Shown here piece by piece: positions 18,552-31,154 of a DNA stretch of 64,000 bases (position 1 is the stretch's first letter; each line of letters begins with the position of its first letter). The DNA lies in assembly GCA_039621445.1 (NCBI GenBank), contig CP154955.1, positions 21,875,823 through 21,939,822 on the forward strand, read 5' to 3'. The DNA is from Euglena gracilis (lineage: Eukaryota > Euglenida > Euglenophyceae > Euglenales). The position numbers were made by a program, and so were the translations under genes. The notes beneath the pieces were generated by a model, which ran no database searches, had not been told where the DNA came from, and saw nothing but the letters and a program-made list of their open reading frames with translations.

Positions 18552-20782
18552 TGTCTCCAAGTCGTTTTGGGGGGTAAATCCGTTGTGTTGTCCAACCGAT
18601 CGAGGGTCCCAAAATAATAAAATCCCTTGTGTCTCCAAGTCGTTTTGGGGGGCAAATCCCTTGCGTTTCCAAGTCGTTTTGGGGGGCAAATCCCTTGTGG
18701 TTCCAAATCGTTTTGGGGGTAAATCCGTTGTGTTGTCCAACCGATCGAGGGGCCCCAAAATAATAAAAATCTTTTGTGTCTCCGAGTCGTTTTGGGGGGC
18801 AAATCCCTTGTGGTTCCAAATCGTTTTGGGGGTAAATCCCTTGTGTTGTTCAACCGATCGAGGGCCCCAAAATAATAAAATCCCTTGTGTCTCCAAGTCG
18901 TTTTGGGTGGCAAATCCCTTGTGTTTTGAAATTGTTTTGGGGGCAAATCCCTTGTGTTGTCCAACTGATCGAGGGCCCGAAAATAATAAAATCCCTTGCG
19001 TCTCCAAGTCGTTTTGGGGGGCAAATCCCTTGTGTTTCCAAGTCGTTTTGGGGGCCAAATCCCTTGTGTTGTTCAACCGATCGAGGGCCCCAAAATAATA
19101 AAATCCCTTGTGTCTCCAAGTCGTTTTGGGGGGCAAATCGCTTGTGTTTCCAAGTCGTTTTGGGGGGTAAATCCGTTGTGTTGTCCAACCGATCGAGGGC
19201 CCCAAAATAATAAAATCCCTTGTGTCTCCAAGTCGTTTTGGGGGGCAAATCCCTTGTGGTTCCAAATTGTTTTGGGGGTAAATCCGTTGTGTTGTCCAAC
19301 CGATCGAGGGCCCCAAAATAATAAAATCTTTTGTGTCTCCGAGTCGTTTTGGGGGGCAAATCCCTTGTGGTTCCAAATCGTTTTGGGGGTAAATCCCTTG
19401 TGTTGTTCAACCGATCGAGGGCCCCAAAATAATAAAATCCCTTGTGTCTCCAAGTCGTTTTGGGGGGCAAATCCCTTGTGTTTTGAAATTGTTTTGGGGG
19501 CAAATCCCTTGTGTTGTCCAACTGATCGAGGGCCCGAAAATAATAAAATCCCTTGCGTCTCCAAGTCGTTTTGGGGGGCAAATCCCTTGTGTTTCCAAGT
19601 CGTTTTGGGGGCCAAATCCCTTGTGTTGTTCAACCGATCGAGGGCCCCAAAATAATAAAATCCCTTGTGTCTCCAAGTCGTTTTGGGGGGCAAATCGCTT
19701 GTGTTTCCAAGTCGTTTTGGGGGGTAAATCCGTTGTGTTGTTCAACCGATCGAGGGCCCCAAAATAATAAAATCCCTTGTGTCTCCAAGTCGTTTTGGGG
19801 GGCAAATCCCTTGTGGTTCCAAATTGTTTTGGGGGTAAATCCGTTGTGTTGTCCAACCGATCGAGGGCCCCAAAATAATGAAATCTTTTGTGTCTCCGAG
19901 TCGTTTTGGGGGGCAAATCCCTTGTGGTTCCAAATCGTTTTGGGGGCAAATCCCTTGTGTTGTCCAACTGATCGAGGGCCCGAAAATAATAAAATCCCTT
20001 GTGTCTCCAAGTCGTTTTGGGGGCGCAAATCCCTTGTGTCTCCAAGTCGTTTTGGGGGGCAAATCGCTTGTGTTTCCAAGTCGTTTGGGGGGGGGGGGCA
20101 AATCCCTTGTGTTGTTCAACCAATCGAGGGCCCCAAAATAATAAAATCCCTTGTGTCTCCGAGTCGTTTTGGGGGGCAAGTCCCTTGTGTTTCCAAGTTG
20201 TTTTGAAGGGTAAATCCGTTGTGTTGTCCAACCGATCGAGGGCCCCAAAATAATAAAATCCCTTGTGTCTCCAAGTCGTTTTGGGGGGCAAGTCCCTTGT
20301 GTTTCCAAGTTGTTTTGAGGGGTAAATCCGTTGTGTTGTTCAACCGATCGAGGGCCCCAAAATAATAAAATCCCTTGTGTCTCCAAGTCGTTTTGGGGGG
20401 CAAATCCCTTGCGTTTCCAAGTCGTTTTGGGGGGCAAATCCCTTGTGGTTCCAAATCGTTTTGGGGGCAAATCCCTTGTGTTGTCCAACTGATCGAGGGC
20501 CCAAAAATAATAAAATCCCTTGCGTCTCCAAGTCGTTTTGGGGGGGCAAATCCCTTGTGTTTCCAAGTCGTTTTGGGGGCCAAATCCCTTGTGTTGTTCA
20601 ACCGATCGAGGGCCCCAAAATAATAAAATCCCTTGTGTCTCCAAGTCGTTTTGGGGGGCAAATCGCTTGTGTTTCCAAGTCGTTTTGGGGGGGCAAATCC
20701 CTTGTGTTGTTCAACCGATCGAGGGCCCGAAAATAATAAATCCCTTGTGTCTCCAAGTCGTTTTGGGGGGCAAGTCCCTTGT

Positions 20783-20970
20783 GGAGGTTAGGCAGGGGTG
20801 GGGGGGGGGTTGGGGGCTCCGCCCCTAAAGGAATTTCATTGAGAAACGTCACTGGTGAAGTTCACCGGTGAAGTTCACCGGTGAAGGTTGTCCATGTAAT
20901 TCCAATGAAGAGGGGGGGGGTGGGGGTGGTCCCGCCCGAAAAACCCAAAGTTCACCGCCTGATCTCCTGT
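20783..20970. repeat. higher-order spacer 3
   Basis: It is a near-identical spacer copy, 2420 bp after the previous one. Confidence 0.9.
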
Positions 20971-22791
20971 GTCTCCAAGTCGTTTTGGGGGGTAAATCCG
21001 TTGTGTTGTCCAACCGATCGAGGGTCCCAAAATAATAAAATCCCTTGTGTCTCCAAGTCGTTTTGGGGGGCAAATCCCTTGCGTTTCCAAGTCGTTTTGG
21101 GGGGCAAATCCCTTGTGGTTCCAAATCGTTTTGGGGGTAAATCCGTTGTGTTGTCCAACCGATCGAGGGGCCCCAAAATAATAAAATCCCTTGTGTCTCC
21201 AAGTCGTTTTGGGGGGCAAATCCCTTGTGGTTCCAAATCGTTTTGGGGGTAAATCCCTTGTGTTGTTCAACCGATCGAGGGCCCCAAAATAATAAAATCC
21301 CTTGTGTCTCCAAGTCGTTTTGGGTGGCAAATCCCTTGTGTTTTGAAATTGTTTTGGGGGCAAATCCCTTGTGTTGTCCAACTGATCGAGGGCCCGAAAA
21401 TAATAAAATCCCTTGCGTCTCCAAGTCGTTTTGGGGGGGCAAATCCCTTGTGTTTCCAAGTCGTTTTGGGGGCCAAATCCCTTGTGTTGTTCAACCGATC
21501 GAGGGCCCCAAAATAATAAAATCCCTTGTGTCTCCAAGTCGTTTTGGGGGGCAAATCGCTTGTGTTTCCAAGTCGTTTTGGGGGGTAAATCCGTTGTGTT
21601 GTCCAACCGATCGAGGGCCCCAAAATAATAAAATCCCTTGTGTCTCCAAGTCGTTTTGGGGGGCAAATCCCTTGTGGTTCCAAATTGTTTTGGGGGTAAA
21701 TCCGTTGTGTTGTCCAACCGATCGAGGGCCCCAAAATAATAAAATCTTTTGTGTCTCCGAGTCGTTTTGGGGGGCAAATCCCTTGTGTTGTCCAACTGAT
21801 CGAGGGCCCGAAAATAATAAAATCCCTTGTGTCTCCAAGTCGTTTTGGGGGGCAAATCGCTTGTGTTTCCAAGTCGTTTTGGGGGGCAAATCCCTTGTGT
21901 TGTTCAACCGATCGAGGGCCCCAAAATAATAAAATCCCTTGTGTCTCCGAGTCGTTTTGGGGGGCAAGTCCCTTGTGTTTCCAAGTTGTTTTGAAGGGTA
22001 AATCCGTTGTGTTGTCCAACCGATCGAGGGCCCCAAAATAATAAAATCCCTTGTGTCTCCAAGTCGTTTTGGGGGGCAAGTCCCTTGTGTTTCCAAGTTG
22101 TTTTGAGGGGTAAATCCGTTGTGTTGTTCAACCGATCGAGGGCCCCAAAATAATAAAATCCCTTGTGTCTCCAAGTCGTTTTGGGGGGCAAATCCCTTGC
22201 GTTTCCAAGTCGTTTTGGGGGGCAAATCCCTTGTGGTTCCAAATCGCTTTGGGGGTAAATCCGTTGTGTTGTCCAACCGATCGAGGGCCCCAAAATAATA
22301 AAATCTTTTGTGTCTCCGAGTCGTTTTGGGGGGCAAATCCCTTGTGTTGCCAAGTCGTTTTGGGGGTAAATCCCTTGTGTTGTTCAACCGATCGAGGGCC
22401 CCAAAATAATAAAATCCCTTGTGTCTCCAAGTCGTTTTGGGGGGCAAATCCCTTGTGGTTCCAAATCGTTTTGGGGGCAAATCCCTTGTGTTGTCCAACT
22501 GATCGAGGGTCCCAAAATAATAAAATCCCTTGCGTCTCCAAGTCGTTTTGGGGGGGCAAATCCCTTGGGGTTCCAAGTCGTTTTGGGGGCCAAATCCCTT
22601 GTGTTGTTCAACCGATCGAGGGCCCCAAAATAATAAAATCCCTTGTGTCTCCAAGTCGTTTTGGGGGGCAAATCGCTTGTGTTTCCAAGTCGTTTTGGGG
22701 GGAAAATCCCTTGTGTTGTTCAACCGATCGAGGGCCCGAAAATAATAAATCCCTTGTGTCTCCAAGTCGTTTTGGGGGGCAAGTCCCTTGT

Positions 22792-22981
22792 GGAGGTTAG
22801 GCAGGGGTGGGGGGGGGGGGTTGGGGGCTCCGCCCCTAAAGGAATTTCATTGAGAAACGTCACTGGTGAAGTTCACCGGTGAAGTTCACCGGTGAAGGTT
22901 GTCCATGTAATTCCAATGAAGAGGGGGGGGGGTGGCGGAGGTCCACCCCGAAAAACCCAAAGTTCACCGCCTGATCTCCTG
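22792..22981. repeat. higher-order spacer 4
   Basis: This copy starts 2009 bp after the previous one. It carries a local change (GGCGGAGGTCCACCCCG in place of the usual GGTCCCGCCCG). Confidence 0.9.
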
Positions 22982-24829
22982 TGTCTCCAAGTCGTTTTGG
23001 GGGGTAAATCCGTTGTGTTGTCCAACCGATCGAGGGTCCCAAAATAATAAAATCCCTTGTGTCTCCAAGTCGTTTTGGGGGGCAAATCCCTTGTGTTTCC
23101 AAATCGTTTTGGGGGCAAAACCCTTGTGGTTCTAAATCGTTTTGGGGGTAAATCCGTTGTGTTGTCCAACCGATCGAGGGGCCCAAAATAATAAAAATCT
23201 TTTGTGTCTCCGAGTCGTTTTGGGGGGCAAATCCCTTGTGGTTCCAAATCGTTTTGGGGGTAAATCCCTTGTGTTGTTCAACCGATCGAGGGCCCCAAAA
23301 TAATAAAATCCCTTGTGTCTCCAAGTCGTTTTGGGTGGCAAATCCCTTGTGTTTTGAAATTGTTTTGGGGGCAAATCCCTTGTGTTGTCCAACTGATCGA
23401 GGGCCCGAAAATAATAAAATCCCTTGCGTCTCCAAGTCGTTTTGGGGGGGCAAATCCCTTGTGTTTCCAAGTCGTTTTGGGGGCCAAATCCCTTGTGTTG
23501 TTCAACCGATCGAGGGCCCCAAAATAATAAAATCCCTTGTGTCTCCAAGTCGTTTTGGGGGGCAAATCGCTTGTGTTTCCAAGTCGTTTTGGGGGGTAAA
23601 TCCGTTGTGTTGTCCAACCGATCGAGGGCCCCAAAATAATAAAATCCCTTGTGTCTCCAAGTCGTTTTGGGGGGCAAATCCCTTGTGGTTCCAAATTGTT
23701 TTGGGGGTAAATCCGTTGTGTTGTCCAACCGATCGAGGGCCCCAAAATAATAAAATCTTTTGTGTCTCCGAGTCGTTTTGGGGGGCAAATCCCTTGTGGT
23801 TCCAAATCGTTTTGGGGGCAAATCCCTTGTGTTGTCCAACTGATCGAGGGCCCGAAAATAATAAAATCCCTTGTGTCTCCAAGTCGTTTTGGGGGGCAAA
23901 TCGCTTGTGTTTCCAAGTCGTTTGGGGGGGGGGCAAATCCCTTGTGTTGTTCAACCGATCGAGGGCCCCAAAATAATAAAATCCCTTGTGTCTCCGAGTC
24001 GTTTTGGGGGGCAAGTCCCTTGTGTTTCCAAGTTGTTTTGAAGGGTAAATCCGTTGTGTTGTCCAACCGATCGAGGGCCCCAAAATAATAAAATCCCTTG
24101 TGTCTCCAAGTCGTTTTGGGGGGCAAGTCCCTTGTGTTTCCAAGTTGTTTTGAGGGGTAAATCCGTTGTGTTGTTCAACCGATCGAGGGCCCCAAAATAA
24201 TAAAATCCCTTGTGTCTCCAAGTCGTTTTGGGGGGCAAATCCCTTGCGTTTCCAAGTCGTTTTGGGGGGCAAATCCCTTGTGGTTCCAAATCGCTTTGGG
24301 GGTAAATCCGTTGTGTTGTCCAACCGATCGAGGGCCCCAAAATAATAAAATCTTTTGTGTCTCCGAGTCGTTTTGGGGGGCAAATCCCTTGTGTTGCCAA
24401 GTCGTTTTGGGGGTAAATCCCTTGTGTTGTTCAACCGATCGAGGGCCCCAAAATAATAAAATCCCTTGTGTCTCCAAGTCGTTTTGGGGGGCAAATCCCT
24501 TGTGTTTTTCAATCGTTTTGGGGGCAAATCCCTTGTGTTGTCCAACTGATCGAGGGCCCAAAAATAATAAAATCCCTTGCGTCTCCAAGTCGTTTTGGGG
24601 GGGAAATCCCTTGGGTTTTCCAACTCGTTTTGGGGGGCCAAATCCCTTGTGTTGTTCGGGCCCCAAAATAATAAAATCCCTTGTGTCTCCAAGTCGTGTT
24701 GGGGGGCAAATCGCTTGTGTTTCCAAGTCGTTTTGGGGGGCAAATCCCTTGTGTTGTTCAACCGATCGAGGGCCCGAAAATAATAAATCCCTTGTGTCTC
24801 CAAGTCGTTTTGGGGGGCAAGTCCCTTGT

Positions 24830-25017
24830 GGAGGTTAGGCAGGGGTGGGGGGGGGGTTGGGGGCTCCGCCCCTAAAGGAATTTCATTGAGAAACGTCACT
24901 GGTGAAGTTCACCGGTGAAGTTCACCGGTGAAGGTTGTCCATGTAATTCCAATGAAGAGGGGGGGGGTGGGGGTGGTCCCGCCCGAAAAACCCAAAGTTC
25001 ACCGCCTGATCTCCTGT
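24830..25017. repeat. higher-order spacer 5
   Basis: The copy starts 2038 bp after the previous one. Confidence 0.9.
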
Positions 25018-27023
25018 GTCTCCAAGTCGTTTTGGGGGGTAAATCCGTTGTGTTGTCCAACCGATCGAGGGGCCCAAAATAATAAAATCCCTAGTGTCTT
25101 CAAGTCGTTTTCGGGGTCCTATCCCTTGCGTTTCCAAGTCGTTTTGGGGGGCAAATCCCTTGTGGTTCCAAATCGTTTTGGGGGTAAATCCGTTGTGTTG
25201 TCCAACCGATCGAGGGGCCCCAAAATAATAAAAATCTTTTGTGTCTCCGAGTCGTTTTGGGGGGCAAATCCCTTGTGGTTCCAAATCGTTTTGGGGGTAA
25301 ATCCCTTGTGTTGTTCAACCGATCGAGGGCCCCAAAATAATAAAATCCCTTGTGTCTCCAAGTCGTTTTGGGTGGCAAATCCCTTGTGTTTTGAAATTGT
25401 TTTGGGGGCAAATCCCTTGTGTTGTCCAACTGATCGAGGGCCCGAAAATAATAAAATCCCTTGCGTCTCCAAGTCGTTTTGGGGGGGCAAATCCCTTGTG
25501 TTTCCAAGTCGTTTTGGGGGCCAAATCCCTTGTGTTGTTCAACCGATCGAGGGCCCCAAAATAATAAAATCCCTTGTGTCTCCAAGTCGTTTTGGGGGGC
25601 AAATCGCTTGTGTTTCCAAGTCGTTTTGGGGGGTAAATCCGTTGTGTTGTCCAACCGATCGAGGGCCCCAAAATAATAAAATCCCTTGTGTCTCCAAGTC
25701 GTTTTGGGGGGCAAATCCCTTGTGGTTCCAAATTGTTTTGGGGGTAAATCCGTTGTGTTGTCCAACCGATCGAGGGCCCCAAAATAATAAAATCTTTTGT
25801 GTCTCCGAGTCGTTTTGGGGGGCAAATCCCTTGTGGTTCCAAATCGTTTTGGGGGTAAATCCCTTGTGTTGTTCAACCGATCGAGGGCCCCAAAATAATA
25901 AAATCCCTTGTGTCTCCAAGTCGTTTTGGGGGGCAAATCCCTTGTGGTTCCAAATCGTTTTGGGGGCAAATCCCTTGTGTTGTCCAACTGATCGAGGGCC
26001 CGAAAATAATAAAATCCCTTGTGTCTCCAAGTCGTTTTGGGGGGCAAATCCCTTGTGTTTCCAAGTCGTTTTGGGGGGCAAATCGCTTGTGTTTCCAAGT
26101 CGTTTGGGGGGGGGGGGGCAAATCCCTTGTGTTGTTCAACCGATCGAGGGCCCCAAAATAATAAAATCCCTTGTGTCTCCGAGTCGTTTTGGGGGGCAAG
26201 TCCCTTGTGTTTCCAAGTTGTTTTGAAGGGTAAATCCGTTGTGTTGTCCAACCGATCGAGGGCCCCAAAATAATAAAATCCCTTGTGTCTCCAAGTCGTT
26301 TTGGGGGGCAAGTCCCTTGTGTTTCCAAGTTGTTTTGAGGGGTAAATCCGTTGTGTTGTTCAACCGATCGAGGGCCCCAAAATAATAAAATCCCTTGTGT
26401 CTCCAAGTCGTTTTGGGGGGCAAATCCCTTGCGTTTCCAAGTCGTTTTGGGGGGCAAATCCCTTGTGGTTCCAAATCGCTTTGGGGGTAAATCCGTTGTG
26501 TTGTCCAACCGATCGAGGGCCCCAAAATAATAAAATCTTTTGTGTCTCCGAGTCGTTTTGGGGGGCAAATCCCTTGTGTTGCCAAGTCGTTTTGGGGGTA
26601 AATCCCTTGTGTTGTTCAACCGATCGAGGGCCCCAAAATAATAAAATCCCTTGTGTCTCCAAGTCGTTTTGGGGGGCAAATCCCTTGTGGTTCCAAATCG
26701 TTTTGGGGGCAAATCCCTTGTGTTGTCCAACTGATCGAGGGCCCAAAAATAATAAAATCCCTTGCGTCTCCAAGTCGTTTTGGGGGGGCAAATCCCTTGG
26801 GGTTCCAAGTCGTTTTGGGGGCCAAATCCCTTGTGTTGTTCAACCGATCGAGGGCCCCAAAATAATAAAATCCCTTGTGTCTCCAAGTCGTTTTGGGGGG
26901 CAAATCGCTTGTGTTTCCAAGTCGTTTTGGGGGGGCAAATCCCTTGTGTTGTTCAACCGATCGAGGGCCCGAAAATAATAAATCCCTTGTGTCTCCAAGT
27001 CGTTTTGGGGGGCAAGTCCCTTG

Positions 27024-27213
27024 TGGAGGTTAGGCAGGGGTGGGGGGGGGGGGTTGGGGGCTCCGCCCCTAAAGGAATTTCATTGAGAAACGTCACTGGT
27101 GAAGTTCACCGGTGAAGTTCACCGGTGAAGGTTGTCCATGTAATTCCAATGAAGAGGGGGGGGGGTGGGGGTGGTCCCGCCCGAAAAACCCAAAGTTCAC
27201 CGCCTGATCACCT
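27024..27213. repeat. higher-order spacer 6
   Basis: The copy starts 2194 bp after the previous one. The array then continues for 2 kb to its right end. Confidence 0.9.
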
Positions 27214-29218
27214 GTGTCTCCAAGTCGTTTTGGGGGGTAAATCCGTTGTGTTGTCCAACCGATCGAGGGTCCCAAAATAATAAAATCCCTTGTGTCTCCA
27301 AGTCGTTTTGGGGGGCAAATCCCTTGCGTTTCCAAGTCGTTTTGGGGGGCAAATCCCTTGTGGTTCCAAATCGTTTTGGGGGTAAATCCGTTGTGTTGTC
27401 CAACCGATCGAGGGGCCCCAAAATAATAAAAATCTTTTGTGTCTCCGAGTCGTTTTGGGGGGCAAATCCCTTGTGGTTCCAAATCGTTTTGGGGGTAAAT
27501 CCCTTGTGTTGTTCAACCGATCGAGGGCCCCAAAATAATAAAATCCCTTGTGTCTCCAAGTCGTTTTGGGTGGCAAATCCCTTGTGTTTTTGAATTTGTT
27601 TTGGGGGCAAATCCCTTGTGTTGTCCAACTGATCGAGGGCCCGAAAATAATAAAATCCCTTGTGTCTCCAAGTCGTTTTGGGGGGGAAAATCCTTGTGGT
27701 TTCAAATCGTTTTTGGGGGCAAATCCCTTGTGTTGTTCAACCGATCGAGGGCCCCAAAATAAAATCCCTTGTGTCTCCAAGTCGTTTTGGGGGGCAAATC
27801 GCTTGTGTTTCCAAGTCGTTTTGGGGGGTAAATCCGTTGTGTTGTCCAACCGATCGAGGGCCCCAAAATAATAAAATCCCTTGTGTCTCCAAGTCGTTTT
27901 GGGGGGCAAATCCCTTGTGGTTCCAAATTGTTTTGGGGGTAAATCCGTTGTGTTGTCCAACCGATCGAGGGCCCCAAAATAATAAAATCTTTTGTGTCTC
28001 CGAGTCGTTTTGGGGGGCAAATCCCTTGTGGTTCCAAATCGTTTTGGGGGTAAATCCCTTGTGTTGTTCAACCAATCGAGGGCCCCAAAATAATAAAATC
28101 CCTTGTGTCTCCAAGTCGTTTTGGGGGGCAAATCCCTTGTGGTTCCAAATCGTTTTGGGGGCAAATCCCTTGTGTTGTCCAACTGATCGAGGGCCCGAAA
28201 ATAATAAAATCCCTTGTGTCTCCAAGTCGTTTTGGGGGGGCAAATCCCTTGTGTTTCCAAGTCGTTTTGGGGGCCAAATCCCTTGTGTTGTTCAACCGAT
28301 CGAGGGCCCCAAGATAATAAAATCCCTTGTGTCTCCAAGTCGTTTTGGGGGGCAAATCGCTTGTGTTTCCAAGTCGTTTTGGGGGGGGGGCAAATCCCTT
28401 GTGTTGTTCAACCGATCGAGGGCCCCAAAATAATAAAATCCCTTGTGTCTCCGAGTCGTTTTGGGGGGCAAGTCCCTTGTGTTTCCAAGTTGTTTTGAGG
28501 GGTAAATCCGTTGTGTTGTCCAACCGATCGAGGGCCCCAAAATAATAAAATCCCTTGTGTCTCCAAGTCGTTTTGGGGGGCAAGTCCCTTGTGTTTCCAA
28601 GTTGTTTTGAGGGGTAAATCCGTTGTGTTGTTCAACCGATCGAGGGCCCCAAAATAATAAAATCCCTTGTGTCTCCAAGTCGTTTTGGGGGGCAAATCCC
28701 TTGCGTTTCCAAGTTGTTTTGGGGGGCAAATCCCTTGTGGTTCCAAATCGCTTTGGGGGTAAATCCGTTGTGTTGTCCAACCGATCGAGGGCCCCAAAAT
28801 AATAAAATCTTTTGTGTCTCCGAGTCGTTTTGGGGGGCAAATCCCTTGTGTTGCCAAGTCGTTTTGGGGGTAAATCCCTTGTGTTGTTCAACCGATCGAG
28901 GGCCCCAAAATAATAAAATCCCTTGTGTCTCCAAGTCGTTTTGGGGGGCAAATCCCTTGTGGTTCCAAATCGTTTTGGGGGCAAATCCCTTGTGTTGTCC
29001 AACTGATCGAGGGCCCGAAAATAATGAAATCCCTTGTGTCTCCAAGTCGTTTTGGGGGGCAAATCCCTTGTGTTTCCAAGTCGTTTTGGGGGGGCAAATC
29101 CCTTGTGTTGTTCAACCGATCGAGGGTCCCAAAATAATAAAATCCCTTGTGTCTCCAAGTCGTTTTGGGGGGCAAATCCCTTGTGTCTCCAAGTCGTTTT
29201 GGGGCGCAAGTCCCTTGT

Positions 29219-29385
29219 GGGGGCGTTTGGCCGGACCAACCTAGCCGGCTGGCAGACCAACCTGGCCGGCTGGCAGACCAACCTAGCCGACCAACATGCC
29301 GGCTGTCCAGCCGTCCGTCCAGATGAAAGCCATTGTCGCTAGCCGCCCGGCCATCCAGACCAAACAATGTGTACGCCGCACGAAC
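29219..29385. repeat. dispersed repeat type A, copy 2
   Basis: This is nearly identical to 3539-3690 and abuts the right end of the satellite array exactly. Confidence 0.85.
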
Positions 29386-30620
29386 TCATGGCTTGAGCAG
29401 GAATTAGTGTTTTCGTACTGGGGAGGCCGATTCACCGGACGACAAACACGTACTTATCTCGGACGACGGAACAATTCTGCGCCGCCGTTTGGCCGCAGTG
29501 GGGAAGCGGACATGGGCCGGCGGGGCGTTGGTGGTGTGTCCTATCCGCCCCCCAGTCCCGCAGGGTTCCCCACCGAGAAAAAGCGGCAGAACACTAACTC
29601 GAAGGGTGGTGTGTTCAATTTTTTGCGGAAGCCTGATTTGATCATTCACCCAACGTGCGCCCAAGGCCTGCAAAAAAAAAACCTAAAGAAATCCAGCCTG
29701 AAAAGGAAAAGGTTTTGTTTCAGTTTCCCCCAAAAATACAAATAAAAACACAAAAAGAACAACCTGGTGTTTCAAACCCAACGTTTGATGAAATGCGAAG
29801 TTGAACTGTGAGGCATTAAATGTGCAACATGTTGATGAAAAAACGATCCTTGAAAAAAAGTTGGGATTTTGGCCAGAAAAAAATTTGAAAACACAGACAC
29901 ACATTTGCAGAACACAAACAATGCAGCAGAAAAAAAAACGGGCGCCATGTTACGAGAGAATTACAGTGCAGCAGTTACAAACAACTTTTTCACCTGCCTT
30001 CCTTGTCCGTCATTAGAATCCAGCTGCTTCTCTGTTCTTCAGTTTCTGTCAATTCACCTGAAAAATGCATTCAAACACACAATTGCAATTTGACAGAAGG
30101 TTGCATGGAAAAACCATGTGATGCCACAGATGCATGCCAACAGTTGATGCAACAGCCACAAATTTTTCATTTAAATTTATTTTCACAGACAAACAGTGGA
30201 AAGGGTCAACGCAGCCGACTTTCACTGGAAAAAATGAGCAATTCAGCGGAACAAGCGAAAGGGATCATACCTTCAACTGTGAAGTTGTCATCATAAATCT
30301 GGTCCAGACAGCAAAATCCCAAAGTCTTCAAATTCGCCCAATATGAACCGTCTGGTTGGTTGAACTTTGATCTGGATGGGGAAAGAACAGTTCGTTGGTA
30401 ATGCAATGGCATTAAATTTGATCCTAATTTGGTGTCCGCGAACTTCGAATTCAAGGCGGCCAAAGGACAAAACGCTGTGCCACTGGTGGGTGGATTCGGT
30501 TCGCTCCACCACTGCACATCTAATCGTGTGTCCTGAAGAAGAAAAAAATGCCTCAGAATGCGATGGATGAAAAAAAAAGGAAAGGCTCGGCACTTTTTAC
30601 ATGGCTCTTTTTTTCAGTTT
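29386..30620. other. unique A/T-rich spacer
   Basis: No gene is recognised. A short segment at 30477-30515 (GTGCCACTGGTGGGTGGATTC onwards) matches 13897. Confidence 0.5.
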
Positions 30621-30628
30621 CATTCATC

Positions 30629-30700
30629 GGTCTTATAGTGCAGTGGTCAGCACGTGGGATTATGGTTCCCACAATCTCGGTTCGAACCCGGGTAAGATCT
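30629..30700 (+). tRNA. tRNA-like gene, anticodon ATG (His type)
   Basis: A 72-nt sequence folds into a complete cloverleaf. The acceptor stem is GGTCTTA/TAAGATC (one G-U), the D stem GTGC/GCAC, the anticodon stem TGGGA/TCCCA with loop TTATGGT, and the T stem CTCGG/CCGGG with loop TTCGAAC. The internal promoter boxes fit: A box TAGTGCAGTGG, B box GGTTCGAACCC. There is no intron and no encoded CCA, as expected in eukaryotes. The anticodon ATG would read the His codon CAT. Normal eukaryotic His tRNA has GTG in a TTGTGGC loop, so two transitions could explain this one, which suggests a tRNA-His pseudogene or a variant. The discriminator base is T. Confidence 0.75.
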
Positions 30701-30701
30701 C

Positions 30702-30709
30702 TTTTTTTT
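30702..30709 (+). terminator. Pol III T-run terminator
   Basis: Eight T residues begin two bases after the tRNA-like gene, as for a Pol III transcription unit. Confidence 0.7.
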
Positions 30710-30764
30710 GTTGTTCTGTTTGTTCGTCTCGTCCTTGCAAGCCCGGTAGGAAAAGCCGAGATGT

Positions 30765-30897
30765 TTCGCGATTTTGAGACCAACCTAGCCGTCCGTCCGT
30801 CCAGACCAAAATGCTGTCCAGCCGTCCGTCCAGATGAAAGGAATTTTCTCTAGCCATCCGTCCGTCCGTCCGTCCGTCCGTCCGTCCGTCCTCACGC
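30765..30897. repeat. dispersed repeat type B with (GTCC)n, copy 2
   Basis: It is nearly identical to 4695-4820. As at copy 1, it lies 1.1-1.6 kb downstream of a type A copy in the same orientation. Confidence 0.85.
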
Positions 30898-30911
30898 CCC
30901 CTGTGTTTCCA

Positions 30912-31150
30912 AGTGGGGGGTTGGTACACCCCCCCCCCCCCCCCCCTCTCCGAGGGCCTCGCCACGCCATTTACCCCCCCTCCCCCCCCCCCTAGCCGGA
31001 CCCCCTCGCCACGCCACCGGCGATTTTCGCGATTTTTTGAACGAAAATTTTGTTGGCGACCATGGTACACCCCTCCCCCCCCCTGGTCGCCGACCCCCTC
31101 GCCACGCCATTTACCCCCCCCCCTATTCGGACGCCCTCGCCACGGCGTAC
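30912..31150. repeat. C-tract repeats with GGTTGGTACACCCCC and CTCGCCACGCCA words
   Basis: The GGTTGGTACACCCCCC word is shared with the hAT gene (5968-6025). The CTCGCCACGCCA word recurs three times here. Confidence 0.6.
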
Positions 31151-31154
31151 CAAC

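Larger units (their letters stand above)
14585..29218. repeat. 112-bp satellite array with higher-order structure
   Basis: The basic unit is 112 bp. It comprises GATCGAGGGCCCCAAAATAA with flanks, followed by two copies of a 34-bp subunit (CCCTTGTGTCTCCAAGTCG + TTTTGGGGGGCAAAT). Some units have one or three 34-bp subunits. About 120 units make up 14.6 kb. From 16027 on the array is divided by six copies of a 190-bp spacer into blocks of about 2.0-2.4 kb whose internal order of unit variants is largely repeated, which is a higher-order repeat. Long ORFs exist on both strands but reflect the repeat, not a gene. Confidence 0.96.

Noticed and set aside
14585-29218. Many long ORFs (up to 485 codons) on both strands across the satellite
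   Set aside because: They repeat the same 112-bp unit, shift frame with each unit and exist in several frames at once. They arise because the unit has few stops, not from a gene.
14585-29218. 34-bp subunits with spacers, superficially CRISPR-like
   Set aside because: The intervening sequences are themselves repeated and there are no cas genes. The context is eukaryotic.
30765-30897. Proline/arginine-rich ORFs over the (GTCC)n tract
   Set aside because: They are a simple-sequence translation of a tetranucleotide repeat.
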